A DNA stretch of 64,000 nt from Methylosinus sp. Sm6. Its GTDB lineage: Bacteria > Pseudomonadota > Alphaproteobacteria > Rhizobiales > Beijerinckiaceae. A program made the translations under genes and the position numbers. This document shows positions 9,022 through 18,196 of the stretch, piece by piece (positions within the stretch are counted from its first letter, which is position 1; each line of letters starts with the position of its first letter). Location of the stretch: NCBI RefSeq assembly GCF_019802345.1, contig NZ_JAINDZ010000005.1:62001-126000 (forward strand), given 5' to 3'. Below the pieces are notes generated by a model that was not told the DNA's origin, did not search any database, and was given only the letters and a program-made list of their open reading frames with translations.

Positions 9022-9399
9022 ATGACCAGTTTCGATCCGCGCGCGTCGCGGCGAGACGGCGAAACCTCGGGCCGGCCCGCGCGCGCCGCGCCCTTCTCGA
9101 TCGCGGAATGCAGGAGCTGCGCGCCCGAGTTGCGCGAGGCGCTGGAAGTGCTCGACGATGAGGCGCGGGGCGTCGTCAATCAGCTGCTCGCGCGGGTCGA
9201 GGGCGGCGGCGCGGACGGGACGGCCTTCCTGAAAGCCGCGACGACGGTGCTGCTGTCGGTCGCCGCTTCGCTGATGGAGACGGCCGCCGAGCGCGGCAGC
9301 GAGCTCGCAGAGGTCGACTCGTTCAAGGACGCGGCCGAAGCCGCAGCGCAATGGGCGAAAAGCCACAGATTGCGTGATCTGCTCGACGGCGAGAGTTGA
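9022..9399 (+). CDS. Unknown small protein beside the che operon
   Basis: 125 residues, preceded by an ideal AGGAGG five bases from the ATG. The N-terminal ~30 residues are Arg/Pro/Ser-rich. The rest looks all-helical (APELREALEVLDDEARGVVNQLLARV...LKAATTVLLSVAASLMETAAERG). There is no signal peptide, and two close Cys residues (ECRSC) are present. It converges on cheT with 10 bases between the stops. I do not recognise the family; a regulatory or chemotaxis-linked role is only suggested by position. Confidence 0.7.
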   Translation: MTSFDPRASRRDGETSGRPARAAPFSIAECRSCAPELREALEVLDDEARGVVNQLLARVEGGGADGTAFLKAATTVLLSVAASLMETAAERGSELAEVDSFKDAAEAAAQWAKSHRLRDLLDGES

Positions 9400-9409
9400 T
9401 CCGCCGTTT

Positions 9410-9787
9410 TCAGAAGAATTCGGAATCGCCGCTGGACTCCGCGACCTCCGACCGAGGACGATCGGCGAGGCGGGCGGCGAGCTCCGCGAGACGCACGCGG
9501 CGCGAGGCGGCCGCTCCCGCGACCTCCCATTGACGGGGCGCGAGCTCCGCGAGAGCGGAAACGAAATCCGACAGCGCCGACAATGTCTGCTCGATCGCGT
9601 CGATGGCCTGAGCCGAACGGATGAGCTCGTGCTTTTCCTTCACATTGTGCCAGGCGACGCCCTCGACGAGGCAATGCAGCCGATCCGTGCTCGCGGCCGT
9701 TTCGCGCAATTCGCGCGCGACGCGGCCGAGAATGTCGGTCATCGCCTGGGGCGCGTCGGCGTGGTCCGTGTGCGGCGCGGCGATCAT
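9410..9787 (-). CDS. cheT: CheT-like protein (last gene of che operon, DxxxQ motif)
   Basis: 125 residues, predicted all-helical. It is the last gene of the operon, directly after cheD, with a TGATG overlap. This is the position of orf10/cheT in Sinorhizobium and Agrobacterium chemotaxis operons. A DAIEQ segment (Asp63-Gln67, followed by TLSALSDFVSAL) gives the DxxxQ pattern used by CheZ-type CheY phosphatases, and CheT of S. meliloti is described as sharing it. Function as a phosphatase or CheR partner is inference. The C-terminus is acidic and disordered. Confidence 0.65.
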   Translation of the reverse strand: MIAAPHTDHADAPQAMTDILGRVARELRETAASTDRLHCLVEGVAWHNVKEKHELIRSAQAIDAIEQTLSALSDFVSALAELAPRQWEVAGAAASRRVRLAELAARLADRPRSEVAESSGDSEFF

Positions 9788-10332
9788 CAGAACAGCTCCA
9801 GCGAACCGGCGGCGGGCAGCCGGCTGATCGCCGCGGGCGGCGTGGGCGCGACCGTCGGCGTCGGGCCGGAGAGAAGGCTTTGGCGCGCGCGGCCGGATAC
9901 CGGCGAATATTCGATCCTGCGGCCGCGATCGCCGCCGAGATCTTCGGCGACGAGCCTTATGCCCTCGTTCTGCAGGAAGCGCTTGGCGAATGCGGCGTTC
10001 TTGGCGCCGATGTCGGAGAGCCCCTCCATCATGCGCGCGCCGCCGAACAGCTTGCCTTCGAGGCGATCGCGCCGCGCGCCTTTCTTCAACAGACCGTTCA
10101 CGAGCAGCTCCATGAGATGAACGCCATAGCGCTCGGCGTCGCCGCGGCCTGCGCCCATGTCGCCGGGAAGAAGGAAATGATTCATGCCGCCGACGCCCGC
10201 CTCCGCATCCCTCAGGCAGGCGGCGACGCAGGAGCCGAGGACAGTGGCGAGAACCGTGTCGGGATCGTCGACGACCCGATACTCGCCCTGGATGATGTGA
10301 ACGCGGTTGCGGCCGTGGCTCATCGCGGTCAT
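9787..10332 (-). CDS. cheD: Chemoreceptor glutamine deamidase CheD
   Basis: 181 residues. The CheD signature is clear: [11 protein letters not shown] with catalytic Cys35, and GGMNHFLLP with His52. It deamidates receptor glutamines to glutamates that CheR can methylate. The start overlaps the cheY2 stop (ATGA) and the stop overlaps cheT. The last ~30 residues (Pro/Thr/Ala-rich, ending SLELF) extend beyond the usual domain. Confidence 0.94.
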   Translation of the reverse strand: MTAMSHGRNRVHIIQGEYRVVDDPDTVLATVLGSCVAACLRDAEAGVGGMNHFLLPGDMGAGRGDAERYGVHLMELLVNGLLKKGARRDRLEGKLFGGARMMEGLSDIGAKNAAFAKRFLQNEGIRLVAEDLGGDRGRRIEYSPVSGRARQSLLSGPTPTVAPTPPAAISRLPAAGSLELF

Positions 10333-10718
10333 GAGAGCTTGCCGATGATTGCTTCCAGCGCCTTCTTCAGCGCGGGAACGGTGAAGGGCTTGGTGAGGAA
10401 GTTGTTCACGCCGAGCTTGATGGCGTTCTCGAGCACTTCCTTGTCGCCGCGGCCGGTCAGCATGATGAACGGCACTTTCTTCGTCGGGTTGTAGCCGCGA
10501 ATGGCCTTCAGCAGGCCGAGGCCGTCGAGCTTGGGCATGTTGAAGTCGGAGATGACGAGATGGGCGGGCGTGCTCATCATGAACTGCAGCGCCTGCTCGC
10601 CGTCGCCGGCGAAGAAGATGTTGCGGACGCCGAGCTCCTCGAGGCCGTCGCGTATGAGCATGCGGCTCGTGCTGGTGTCGTCCACGATCAAGACTCTGAG
10701 CTGGGCGGCGATCGACAT
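10329..10718 (-). CDS. cheY2: Chemotaxis response regulator CheY (second copy)
   Basis: 129 residues forming a single receiver domain. The acidic pair is Asp13-Asp14, the phosphorylated residue Asp58 (ISDFNMP), the switch Thr is in MLTG, and the Lys is in TKPF. By position between cheB and cheD it corresponds to rhizobial CheY2, the form that acts on the flagellar motor. Overlaps cheD by ATGA. Confidence 0.93.
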   Translation of the reverse strand: MSIAAQLRVLIVDDTSTSRMLIRDGLEELGVRNIFFAGDGEQALQFMMSTPAHLVISDFNMPKLDGLGLLKAIRGYNPTKKVPFIMLTGRGDKEVLENAIKLGVNNFLTKPFTVPALKKALEAIIGKLS

Positions 10719-10729
10719 GTCCTACCTCG

Positions 10730-11758
10730 TCATCCTTGTTGGTTCGTCGAGTTCACGATATGCGCTCCGATCCTGTGCAGGGGGAGCTGCCTGGCGACGC
10801 TGCCGATCTCGAAAGCCGCTCTCGGCATGCCGTAGACGAGCGACGTGCCCTCGTCCTGCCCGATCGTTTCCGCCCCCGATCGGCGCATCGTCAGCAATCC
10901 TTCCGCTCCATCGCGGCCCATGCCCGTCAGAATGACTCCGAGCGAGCGCTGTCCGGCGGCCTCGGCCACGGAATTGAACAGCACGTCGATCGACGGCCGA
11001 TGGCCGTTGACCGCATCGGTCGACGTCAGGCGGCAATGCAGTCCGCCGCTCTTCTCGACCGTCAGATGCGTGAGGCCGCCCGGCGCGACATAGACATGCC
11101 CCGGCCGAATGGGCGCGCCGTCGACCGCTTCGCTCACGCGCGGCTTGCACATGCGGTCGAGTCGCGCCGCAAAGCTCGCCGTGAAGACGGGCGGCATGTG
11201 CTGCGTGATCACCGTCGGCGGACAATTTTCCGGAAATTCCGAGAGCACCGTCAGCAGCGCTTCGACGCCGCCCGTCGACGAGCCGATGGCGACGAGACGT
11301 CCGTCCGGCTTGAAGGCCGGGGCCGCGCGCTGAGGCGCCGGCTGCGCCCGCGGCGGCTCGCCGCGCGACAGCGGCGCGGAGGCGACGGCCTTGATCTTCG
11401 CGGGCAGCGTCTCGAAGGTGCGCGGGTCCTTCGGCGAGGGCTTGGCGACGCAGTCGAAGGCGCCGATCTCCAGCGCCTTGATGGTCGCCGACGCGCCTTT
11501 GTCGGTCATCGACGAGACCATGATCACCCGCGTCGGTCGCAGCCGCATGATCTTCTCGAGAAATTCGAGGCCGTTCATGTTCGGCATCTCGACGTCGAGC
11601 GTGACCACGTCGGGGTCGAGCTCCTTGATCGCTTGCCGCGCCTGAAGCGGATCGGCGGCCTCTCCGACGACCTCGATCGCCGAGTCGCGGCGCAAAGTGG
11701 CGGCGATCAATCCGCGCATCGTGGCGGAATCATCGACGATGAGAACACGAATGGACAT
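10730..11758 (-). CDS. cheB: Chemoreceptor methylesterase/deamidase CheB
   Basis: 342 residues from the ATG that overlaps the cheR stop (TAATG). The N-terminal receiver has Asp9-Asp10, Asp55 (TLDVEMP) and a Lys in AKPS. The C-terminal methylesterase carries its triad in IGSSTGG (Ser), ITQHMP (His) and [10 protein letters not shown] (Asp). It removes receptor methyl groups when phosphorylated by CheA and so opposes CheR in adaptation. The linker is Pro/Arg-rich. Confidence 0.95.
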   Translation of the reverse strand: MSIRVLIVDDSATMRGLIAATLRRDSAIEVVGEAADPLQARQAIKELDPDVVTLDVEMPNMNGLEFLEKIMRLRPTRVIMVSSMTDKGASATIKALEIGAFDCVAKPSPKDPRTFETLPAKIKAVASAPLSRGEPPRAQPAPQRAAPAFKPDGRLVAIGSSTGGVEALLTVLSEFPENCPPTVITQHMPPVFTASFAARLDRMCKPRVSEAVDGAPIRPGHVYVAPGGLTHLTVEKSGGLHCRLTSTDAVNGHRPSIDVLFNSVAEAAGQRSLGVILTGMGRDGAEGLLTMRRSGAETIGQDEGTSLVYGMPRAAFEIGSVARQLPLHRIGAHIVNSTNQQG

Positions 11759-12642
11759 TATCCACGCCCTCGACTGCGTAAACGATAGGTGGTGACGCCG
11801 TCGCTCTCGAAGGAGGCGGCCGCGGCGCCGGATATTCTTTCCGAATGACCGATGTACAGGCGGCCATCCGGCTGGAGCAGATCGACGTAGCGGCTCCACA
11901 GCGCCTCCTGCGTCTTGTCCTCGAAATAGATCGCGACGTTGCGGCAGAAGATCGCGTCGAAGCGTCCGGACATCGGCCAGCGGCCGATGAGATTGAGCTC
12001 ACGAAACGAAACGAGCGACGCCAATTCTTCGCCGACGCCCCAATCGCCGCGCCCGTCGGCGGTGAGCGGCGTGAACCAGCGCGTCTTCAGGCGAGGCGGC
12101 ACCGCCTCCATCACGTCCGGGCCGTAGACGCCCTCGATGCCGGCGGCGACCATATTGGGATCGATGTCCGTCGCCAGGATCTTCACGTCGAGGCGCGCGG
12201 CCTCCGGAATGACCGAGAGCACCGACATGGCGATCGAATAAGGCTCCTGGCCGTTCGAGCAGGCGGAGGACCAGATGCGCATGCGCGCGCCCTTGCGCAC
12301 CGCCGCCGCGCGCGGCGCGAGCACGAGCTCCTCGAGGTGCTTGAAGTGATGCGGCTCGCGGAAGAAGCGTGTGACGTTGGTGGTGAGCGCCGCCAGCATC
12401 TGCTGCCGCTCGTCGACGCCCGCCTCGCTCGCGACGAGCGCGCAATAGTCGCGGAAGCTCTCGAGCCCCAGCGTGCGCAGGCGCTTGGCGAGACGTGAAT
12501 AGACGAGCGTCGCCTTGGTGTCGGGCAGATGAATGCCGGCGTCCTCATGCAGCAGAGTGGCGATCTTGCGGAAGTCGGCCTCTGTCAGCAGGAACTCGCC
12601 GGGCACGATGGCCCGACCCGCGGGCGCGGTCGATGAACGCAT
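11758..12642 (-). CDS. cheR: Chemoreceptor methyltransferase CheR
   Basis: 294 residues. An N-terminal helical domain ([20 protein letters not shown]...LAKRL) is followed by [14 protein letters not shown] and the S-adenosylmethionine-binding region [16 protein letters not shown], then ILATDID and [13 protein letters not shown]. It methylates receptor glutamates. The gene sits six bases after cheA and overlaps cheB. Both receptors in this window end in pentapeptides suited to docking CheR. Confidence 0.95.
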   Translation of the reverse strand: MRSSTAPAGRAIVPGEFLLTEADFRKIATLLHEDAGIHLPDTKATLVYSRLAKRLRTLGLESFRDYCALVASEAGVDERQQMLAALTTNVTRFFREPHHFKHLEELVLAPRAAAVRKGARMRIWSSACSNGQEPYSIAMSVLSVIPEAARLDVKILATDIDPNMVAAGIEGVYGPDVMEAVPPRLKTRWFTPLTADGRGDWGVGEELASLVSFRELNLIGRWPMSGRFDAIFCRNVAIYFEDKTQEALWSRYVDLLQPDGRLYIGHSERISGAAAASFESDGVTTYRLRSRGRG

Positions 12643-12648
12643 CTCACT

Positions 12649-14823
12649 TCACTCCGCCGCCATCGACATCGCATCCGCCGCGATCATATCGGCGCGCGGC
12701 CGCGCCACGATCGCGTCGACATCGAGGATGAGCGCCACGCGCCCGTCGCCGAGGATGGTCGCGGCGGCGATGCCGTGGACATGGCCGTAATTGGTCTCGA
12801 GGCTTTTGATCACCACCTGCCGCTGGCCCTGGATCGCATCGACCAGCAGCGCGCATTTGGCGCCGCTCTCCGACTCGACCAGCAGCGCGACCTGCGAGGT
12901 CGGGTCGATCGGCTCGTCGCGATACATCAGCACCATGCCGACGTCGATCAGCGGGGTGAAGGCGGCGCGGCTGGCGATGACGCGCGCGCCATTGCCGAGC
13001 TCGTGCACGCTCTCCTTCTTCGGCTGCAGCGTCTCGATGATGGCCGTCAGCGGCACGACCAGCGTCTGGCCGCCGACCGTCACCACCATTCCGTCGAGCA
13101 CTGCGAGCGTGAGCGGCAGGCTCATCGAGAAGGTCGAGCCGCGGCCGGGCACGGAGGAGATCGACATGCGTCCGCCGAGCGCCTGGATGGCGCGCTTGAC
13201 GACGTCCATGCCGACGCCGCGGCCGGAGATGTTCGACACGGTGGAGGCAGTCGAGAAGCCGGGGAGAAAGATCAGATTGTCGATCTCTTCATCGGTCAGA
13301 TTGGCCTCCGCCGGAATGAGGCCCTTGTCGATGGCGATCTGACGCACGCGCGCGCGATTGATGCCGGCGCCGTCGTCCGCCACTTCGATGACGATGCGGC
13401 CGGAGCGATGCGTGGCGGAGAGACGCAGCGAGCCTTCCTCGGGCTTGCCGGCGGCGACGCGATCCTCCGGCCTCTCGATGCCGTGATCGACGGCGTTGCG
13501 GATCATATGGGTGAGCGGATCGGTCAGGCGCTCGATGACGGTCTTGTCCACTTCCGTGCCTTCGCCGTCCATCACGAGACGCACGGATTTGCCGGTCATC
13601 GCCGCCACCTCGCGCACCGTGCGCGACATGCGCTGGAACACGGGCTTCACCGGCTGCGCGCGAATCGCCATCACGCTGTCCTGAATGTCGCGCGTCAGCT
13701 GCTCGAGCTCGTCGAGGCCGATCGCGACGGAAGAGGCGCGCGACAGCCCCGCCTCGGAGACGCGCTGCGACAGCATGGCCTGATTGATGACCAGCTCGCC
13801 GACGAGATTGATGAGCCGATCGACGCGGTCGAGGTCGACGCGAATGGTCGTCTGCGCGGCTGCGGCGCCGTCGCCGCGCTGCGCTTCCGGCTTGGCCGGG
13901 GAGGGATGGCCGCGCTCGTCGTCGGCGGCGGCGGCCGGAGCGGGGACAACCGGCGCCTCGGCTTCGATCCTCGGCGGACTCGCCGCGGCGGCGATGCAGA
14001 CGGGCGCGTCGCCCGGCTCCAATGCCTCTTGCAGCGCCTCGAGCAGCTTGCCGACATCGGCGACGGAAATGTCCAGCTCGCAGTCCCATTCCACGAACTC
14101 GAAGATCTCGCGCACGCGCGCTTCGGGCTCGCTGGTGCGCAGACGGATCGTCCAGGAGAGATAGGCTCCCTCCGGATCGAGCTCCGACAGCAGCGGAATG
14201 TCATGCGTGTCGCATTCGACGATGGCCTCGCCGAGCTGCGCGAGCTCGCGCAGCAGGCGCACCGTCTCATTGGCCTTGGCGTAGAGTCCGGGACCGGGGC
14301 GGAAGCGGATGATGAAGTCCTGCGTCGCGGGCGGCTCGTCGTCGCCGCTAAGATCGAAGATCGAATCGAGCGAGATCGCCACGGGCTGGAACTCGAGCGA
14401 CTCCAGGCTCTCTTCCTCCTCGTGCGCGCCGGCCGCGGCGTCGCCGTGCAGCGCGCTGAGCTCCGCCGCAATGGTCCTCGCCGCATGGGCGTCCGCCACA
14501 GTGTCCTCGCGGGCGGCGCGGACGAGGTCCGACAGCACGTCGGAGGCGCGCAGCAGCGTCTTGGTCAGCGAGGGGGTCGCCGTGAGCTTGTTGGAGCGCA
14601 GCAGATCCAGCGTCGTCTCGAAGACATGGACGAATTCGACCAGCTGATCGAAACCGAACGCGCCCGCGCCGCCCTTGATCGAATGAACGGCGCGAAACAC
14701 GGCGTTGACCGTCTCGGCGTCGCATTCGCCATCCTCGATTTTCAGCAGCCCGCTTTCGAGCTCGACCAGCTGTTCTTCGCATTCCTGAAAGAACGTCTGC
14801 TTGATGGAGGCCATCGGGTCCAC
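12649..14823 (-). CDS. cheA: Chemotaxis histidine kinase CheA
   Basis: 724 residues. Domains in order: HPt with phosphorylated His47 (AVHSIKGGAGAFGF); a variable region with a second helical/ferredoxin-like part (~180-270) for response-regulator binding; an acidic Pro/Ala linker; the dimerisation domain (LVGELVINQAMLSQRV); the ATPase domain with N box HMIRNAVDHGIE and G boxes VADDGAGIN and ISGRGVGMDVV; and a C-terminal CheW-like domain (~590-715). A start three codons downstream (ATG 14814) is equally possible. It is the central kinase of the operon. Confidence 0.96.
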   Translation of the reverse strand: MDPMASIKQTFFQECEEQLVELESGLLKIEDGECDAETVNAVFRAVHSIKGGAGAFGFDQLVEFVHVFETTLDLLRSNKLTATPSLTKTLLRASDVLSDLVRAAREDTVADAHAARTIAAELSALHGDAAAGAHEEEESLESLEFQPVAISLDSIFDLSGDDEPPATQDFIIRFRPGPGLYAKANETVRLLRELAQLGEAIVECDTHDIPLLSELDPEGAYLSWTIRLRTSEPEARVREIFEFVEWDCELDISVADVGKLLEALQEALEPGDAPVCIAAAASPPRIEAEAPVVPAPAAAADDERGHPSPAKPEAQRGDGAAAAQTTIRVDLDRVDRLINLVGELVINQAMLSQRVSEAGLSRASSVAIGLDELEQLTRDIQDSVMAIRAQPVKPVFQRMSRTVREVAAMTGKSVRLVMDGEGTEVDKTVIERLTDPLTHMIRNAVDHGIERPEDRVAAGKPEEGSLRLSATHRSGRIVIEVADDGAGINRARVRQIAIDKGLIPAEANLTDEEIDNLIFLPGFSTASTVSNISGRGVGMDVVKRAIQALGGRMSISSVPGRGSTFSMSLPLTLAVLDGMVVTVGGQTLVVPLTAIIETLQPKKESVHELGNGARVIASRAAFTPLIDVGMVLMYRDEPIDPTSQVALLVESESGAKCALLVDAIQGQRQVVIKSLETNYGHVHGIAAATILGDGRVALILDVDAIVARPRADMIAADAMSMAAE

Positions 14824-14854
14824 GGGCGCTACTCCTTCGCTACTCGAACGAGAC

Positions 14855-15220
14855 TTACACGGCGACGCGGCGAATCGCGTCCACGAGCTTGACCGGATTG
14901 AAGGGCTTGACGATCCAGCCGGTGGCGCCGGCGCGGCGGGCGCGATCCTTCTTGTCGCCGTCGCTTTCGGTGGTCAGCACCAGGATCGGAACCGCGCGAT
15001 GCTTCTCGTGGCGACGTACGCCCTCGATGAAGCCGAAGCCATCCATGCGCGGCATGTTGATGTCGGTGACGATCACGTCCGGCGTCTCGGTCTCGAGAAC
15101 CTCTAGCCCATGCACGCCGTCTTCGGCCTGCACGACGGAGAAGCCGGCGTCCGAGAGCGCGAGCAGCAGCATCTCCCGCATGGTTCTCGAATCATCCACT
15201 GTCAGAATGGTCTTGCTCAT
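14855..15220 (-). CDS. cheY1: Chemotaxis response regulator CheY (first copy)
   Basis: A 121-residue receiver domain starting at ATG 15220, which overlaps the cheS stop (ATGA). It has Asp9-Asp10, Asp53 (VTDINMP), a Thr in LVLTTES and a Lys in VKPFNP. Its place between cheS and cheA matches rhizobial CheY1, known there as a phosphate sink that drains phosphate from CheA and CheY2 instead of driving the motor. Confidence 0.92.
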   Translation of the reverse strand: MSKTILTVDDSRTMREMLLLALSDAGFSVVQAEDGVHGLEVLETETPDVIVTDINMPRMDGFGFIEGVRRHEKHRAVPILVLTTESDGDKKDRARRAGATGWIVKPFNPVKLVDAIRRVAV

Positions 15221-15495
15221 TTCTCTGTATCCTGTTCCGAGATGTCGGAGATCTGTATCCCGAGAGTTGCAAGCGCGGCGAGGAATGGCTCGGATGCGTC
15301 GGCGACGACGAGCGAATAGCCGTCCGCCGCCCATGTGGAGCGCGCCGACAGCAGCACCTGCACGCATTGAGCGCCGAGCTTCTGCACATTCGAGGCGTCG
15401 ACCGTCACATGGCCGCCGCGCGCGTTGAGCAGCTCGCCGGCGAGCGGAGAGGCCGCGCGAATGTCCAGTATCTCGGCAAGCCGCATGGTGATCAT
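15217..15495 (-). CDS. cheS: CheS-like STAS-domain protein
   Basis: 92 residues with a STAS-like pattern: strand GGHVTVDASNVQKLGAQCVQ leading to the helix VLLSARSTWAADG, then strand SLVVADASEPFLAALATLGI. In S. meliloti the equivalent orf2/CheS binds CheA and improves phosphate draining through CheY1. Position (just before cheY1, coupled to it by ATGA) and size agree. The start could also be the Met four codons in. Confidence 0.75.
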   Translation of the reverse strand: MITMRLAEILDIRAASPLAGELLNARGGHVTVDASNVQKLGAQCVQVLLSARSTWAADGYSLVVADASEPFLAALATLGIQISDISEQDTEK

Positions 15496-15531
15496 CGATC
15501 GGTCCTTTTCGCAGCGTTTCGAATGATGCGC

Positions 15532-16002
15532 TCAGGCGGCGTCCAGAATGGGCTCGGGCAGGAGATTATGGATGGTCAGCACGCTGATCATCGAGTCGCC
15601 CGAGGCGACGACGCCCTTGACGAAGGTGCGGGCCATTTCCGAGGCGACTTCCGGCGTCGGCTGAATGGCGTCCGGCGTCAGCGTCAGAATGTTCGACACC
15701 GCGTCGACGAGCAGGCCGACGACCTGATGCGCCGACTGCACGACAATGACCGCATGGCGCGCCGTCGGCTCGCTCTGCGTCAGTCCGAGGCGAGTCGCGA
15801 GATCGATGACCGGCAGCACTGCGCCGCGCAGATTGATGACGCCGCGCACGAAGCTCGGCGAATGCGGCAAGGGCGTCGCCGGCGTCCAGCCGCGGATCTC
15901 GCGAACCGCCATGATATCGATGCAGAAAGTCTGCGCGCCGATGTGGAAGGCGATGAATTCCTTCGCGTGGTTCGTCGCGCTCGGGGAATGCATGTCCGCC
16001 AT
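15532..16002 (-). CDS. cheW: Chemotaxis coupling protein CheW
   Basis: 156 residues from ATG 16002, chosen because GGGAGGAG lies eight bases upstream; a TTG six bases earlier is less likely. CheW signatures are FIAFHIGAQTFCIDIMAVREI, FVRGVINLRGAVLPVIDL and VVGLLVDAVSNIL. It bridges receptors and CheA. It follows the receptor gene after two bases and precedes cheS, unlike S. meliloti, where cheW follows cheA. Confidence 0.94.
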   Translation of the reverse strand: MADMHSPSATNHAKEFIAFHIGAQTFCIDIMAVREIRGWTPATPLPHSPSFVRGVINLRGAVLPVIDLATRLGLTQSEPTARHAVIVVQSAHQVVGLLVDAVSNILTLTPDAIQPTPEVASEMARTFVKGVVASGDSMISVLTIHNLLPEPILDAA

Positions 16003-16004
16003 GG

Positions 16005-17492
16005 TCAAAACTCCTCCCAGCTATGCTCCGATTGCGACTCCTGCGCCTGCAGCGCGACGGCGGAGCCGCGGTGCGCGGGCCGGGCGCCTCTCTGCGTCCG
16101 CGCGGCGAGCCGCGGCGCCGGCGCTTCGGCGCCTCGGCGCGCCGCGTGAGACTCGACAATGTCGTCGTCGCCGAGCTCGAATGTCGCGATCGATTCGGCG
16201 AGCCGCTCGATGTCGTATTTCAGTCCGTGGCTCGACGCGGTGGTCTCCTCCACCATGGCCGCGTTCTGCTGCGTGAACTGATCCATCTGCGTCACCGCGG
16301 CGTTGACCTCGCGCAGTCCGGTCGCCTGCGCTTGAGCGCCATCGGCGATCTCGGCGACGACCTTGTTGGCCTCGCTCACCTGGCCGACGATGCGGCCGAG
16401 CGCGGTTCCGGTCTGCGCGACCAGCGTGACGCCTTCCTCCACCTGCCCTGACGATGTGGAGATCAGTCCTTTGATCTCCTTGGCGGCTTCGGCGGAGCGC
16501 TGCGCCAGCGCGCGCACTTCCGACGCGACCACTGCGAAGCCGCGTCCGGCCTCGCCGGCGCGCGCCGCCTCGACGCCGGCGTTGAGCGCGAGAAGATTGG
16601 TCTGGAAGGCGATCTCGTCGATGACGCCGATGATCTGGCCGATCTCGTGCGAGGAGCCTTGAATGCGTCCCATCGCATCGATCGCGCGGCGCACGATGTC
16701 GCTGCTTCTCTCCGCGTCGGTGCGCGCCTCGGAGACGATGCGGGCGGCGTGCTGAGCGCCTTCCGATGTCTTGTAGACGGTGGTGGAGATCTGCGCGAGC
16801 GCCGACGTCGTCTCCGCGAGGCTCGCCGCCTGCTGTTCCGTGCGCTGCGCCAGCGCGTCGGCGGCGGAGGCGATCTCGCCGGTCTTCGAGCTCAGTCCGT
16901 GGACATGCCCGATCATCTCGCCGAACGCGGCGCGCAGCTTGTCGACCGAAGCATTATAGCTGTGGCGCAGCTTCTCGTAATCGGAGGAAAAGGACTCGGT
17001 CAGGCGGTGGCTGAGGTCGCCGTGCGACAGCTGCTTCAGAGCCGAGTCGAAGGTCCGCATGAAGAACTCATGCGCTTCGACATAGCTCCGCGATTCCGCA
17101 TCGCGCGCGGCCCGGCGCTCGGCGTTGGCGCGCTGCTCGGCGGCCGCCTCCGCGGAACGGCGGCGCGCGTCTTCCCGAATCGAGGCGCGCAGCAGCTCGA
17201 CAGCCTCGCCGAGCTCCGCGAGCTCTTTCGTTCCGGGCACCTGCATCGGCGCAAAGTCGACGTCGCCCGCGCGCAGGCGCTCTATGGACTCTCGCAGCGC
17301 TGCGCAGGGACGCGAGAGGCCGGTGACGACCGCATGAGCGAGCGCGCTCGCCGACCCGACGAACACTGCCGCTCCGACGCCCGCCCACAAAGGAGAAAGC
17401 CATGCTCCCTCCGCGAGCGCCGGCGCGGCGACAAGCAGAGGAGCAACGGCGACGCCGACGAAGGGCGGAACGACTCTCATGCCGAATTTCAT
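16005..17492 (-). CDS. Methyl-accepting chemotaxis protein heading the che operon
   Basis: 495 residues. Two N-terminal hydrophobic segments (~8-27 and ~36-58) are joined by a short loop, so there is no periplasmic sensor domain. Next come HAMP-like and long Arg/Ala/Glu helical regions, then a second HAMP-like linker (LKQLSHGDLSHRLTE), and the signalling tip [32 protein letters not shown]. The tail is flexible and ends SWEEF, a CheR/CheB-tether-like pentapeptide. Its role corresponds to the receptor that heads rhizobial che operons (IcpA/McpE), although those are of different architecture. Confidence 0.93.
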   Translation of the reverse strand: MKFGMRVVPPFVGVAVAPLLVAAPALAEGAWLSPLWAGVGAAVFVGSASALAHAVVTGLSRPCAALRESIERLRAGDVDFAPMQVPGTKELAELGEAVELLRASIREDARRRSAEAAAEQRANAERRAARDAESRSYVEAHEFFMRTFDSALKQLSHGDLSHRLTESFSSDYEKLRHSYNASVDKLRAAFGEMIGHVHGLSSKTGEIASAADALAQRTEQQAASLAETTSALAQISTTVYKTSEGAQHAARIVSEARTDAERSSDIVRRAIDAMGRIQGSSHEIGQIIGVIDEIAFQTNLLALNAGVEAARAGEAGRGFAVVASEVRALAQRSAEAAKEIKGLISTSSGQVEEGVTLVAQTGTALGRIVGQVSEANKVVAEIADGAQAQATGLREVNAAVTQMDQFTQQNAAMVEETTASSHGLKYDIERLAESIATFELGDDDIVESHAARRGAEAPAPRLAARTQRGARPAHRGSAVALQAQESQSEHSWEEF

Positions 17493-17869
17493 CGCATCCC
17501 TCGTTGCTGGTTCAAAATCGGTCGGAGCGTCGTCGCGCGACAGCCGCTGAATCGATGAAGCGCGCGACGACAGGGACGCGAACCGTCCTCGTCTGCGGCG
17601 CGCCTCCGCTCGGAGAGCGCCGCAACGCCGCGTCGAAAAAAGTCGAGTGATCGGGCGCGATCCGATGGAGCATGCCGGCGCGCCGGCGTGTCGAGAGCAG
17701 CGTCATGCTTTTGATCGCTATGATTGCCAGGCGATCAACTCGACCGTAGAAAACTGTAGAGCGCGAGCCCTTAAAGCTTCCTTAGCGGGGCGCGGACGCG
17801 CGACGACGGCCCGTGGCCGAAGGCCGCGAGCCGTCTGAGAGAGCTTCTTTGCGGATGAGTCGCGCCGGA
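17493..17869. other. Intergenic leader region upstream of the che operon
   Basis: 377 bases with no convincing gene. They should hold the promoter and leader of the minus-strand che operon. Two perfect inverted repeats are visible: an 11-bp pair GTCGTCGCGCG/CGCGCGACGAC (17529-17539, 17561-17571) 37 bases before the receptor start, and TTGATCGC/GCGATCAA (17711-17718, 17731-17738). A -35/-10 pair could not be assigned with confidence. Confidence 0.6.
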
Positions 17870-18118
17870 TCAGGCGACGCGATGAGCCGGGATATAGGGC
17901 GTGACGCGCGGAGCGGGAGACACGGGCTCGACCTTCTGCCGCATTTCGATCGGCGCCTTCTGGGAGATCGCCTCGTCATGCACAGAAGCGGTCTCGTAGA
18001 TGTTCGTCATTTCGGCGATGAAGCGCTCCATGGCCTTGAGGGCCTGATATTCCGGAATCTGCGTGAGCTGCTCGACCATCTGTTCGCGAAGCTGCTTCAA
18101 TTCATGAACCGGGTGCAT
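17870..18118 (-). CDS. Small conserved-looking hypothetical protein
   Basis: 82 residues with an AGAGG ribosome site. The N-terminal half is amphipathic helix (HPVHELKQLREQMVEQLTQIPEYQALKAMERFIAEMTNIYE). The C-terminal third is Pro/Val-rich and probably unstructured. There is no signal or membrane segment. It lies between the PilZ gene and the che operon, all on the minus strand. No family recognised. Confidence 0.65.
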   Translation of the reverse strand: MHPVHELKQLREQMVEQLTQIPEYQALKAMERFIAEMTNIYETASVHDEAISQKAPIEMRQKVEPVSPAPRVTPYIPAHRVA

Positions 18119-18196
18119 TGCGACCTCTCCCGAAAACGACGTGTGTTAACTTTTTAGTAAGGACAACTTGCGCGAGGCTTGCGCGATGGGCGCGCG

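Noticed and set aside
12775-14892. 705-codon open frame on the plus strand across cheA
   Set aside because: It is antisense to a clear CheA and its translation is a His/Arg/Gly-rich low-complexity chain typical of GC-rich shadow frames.
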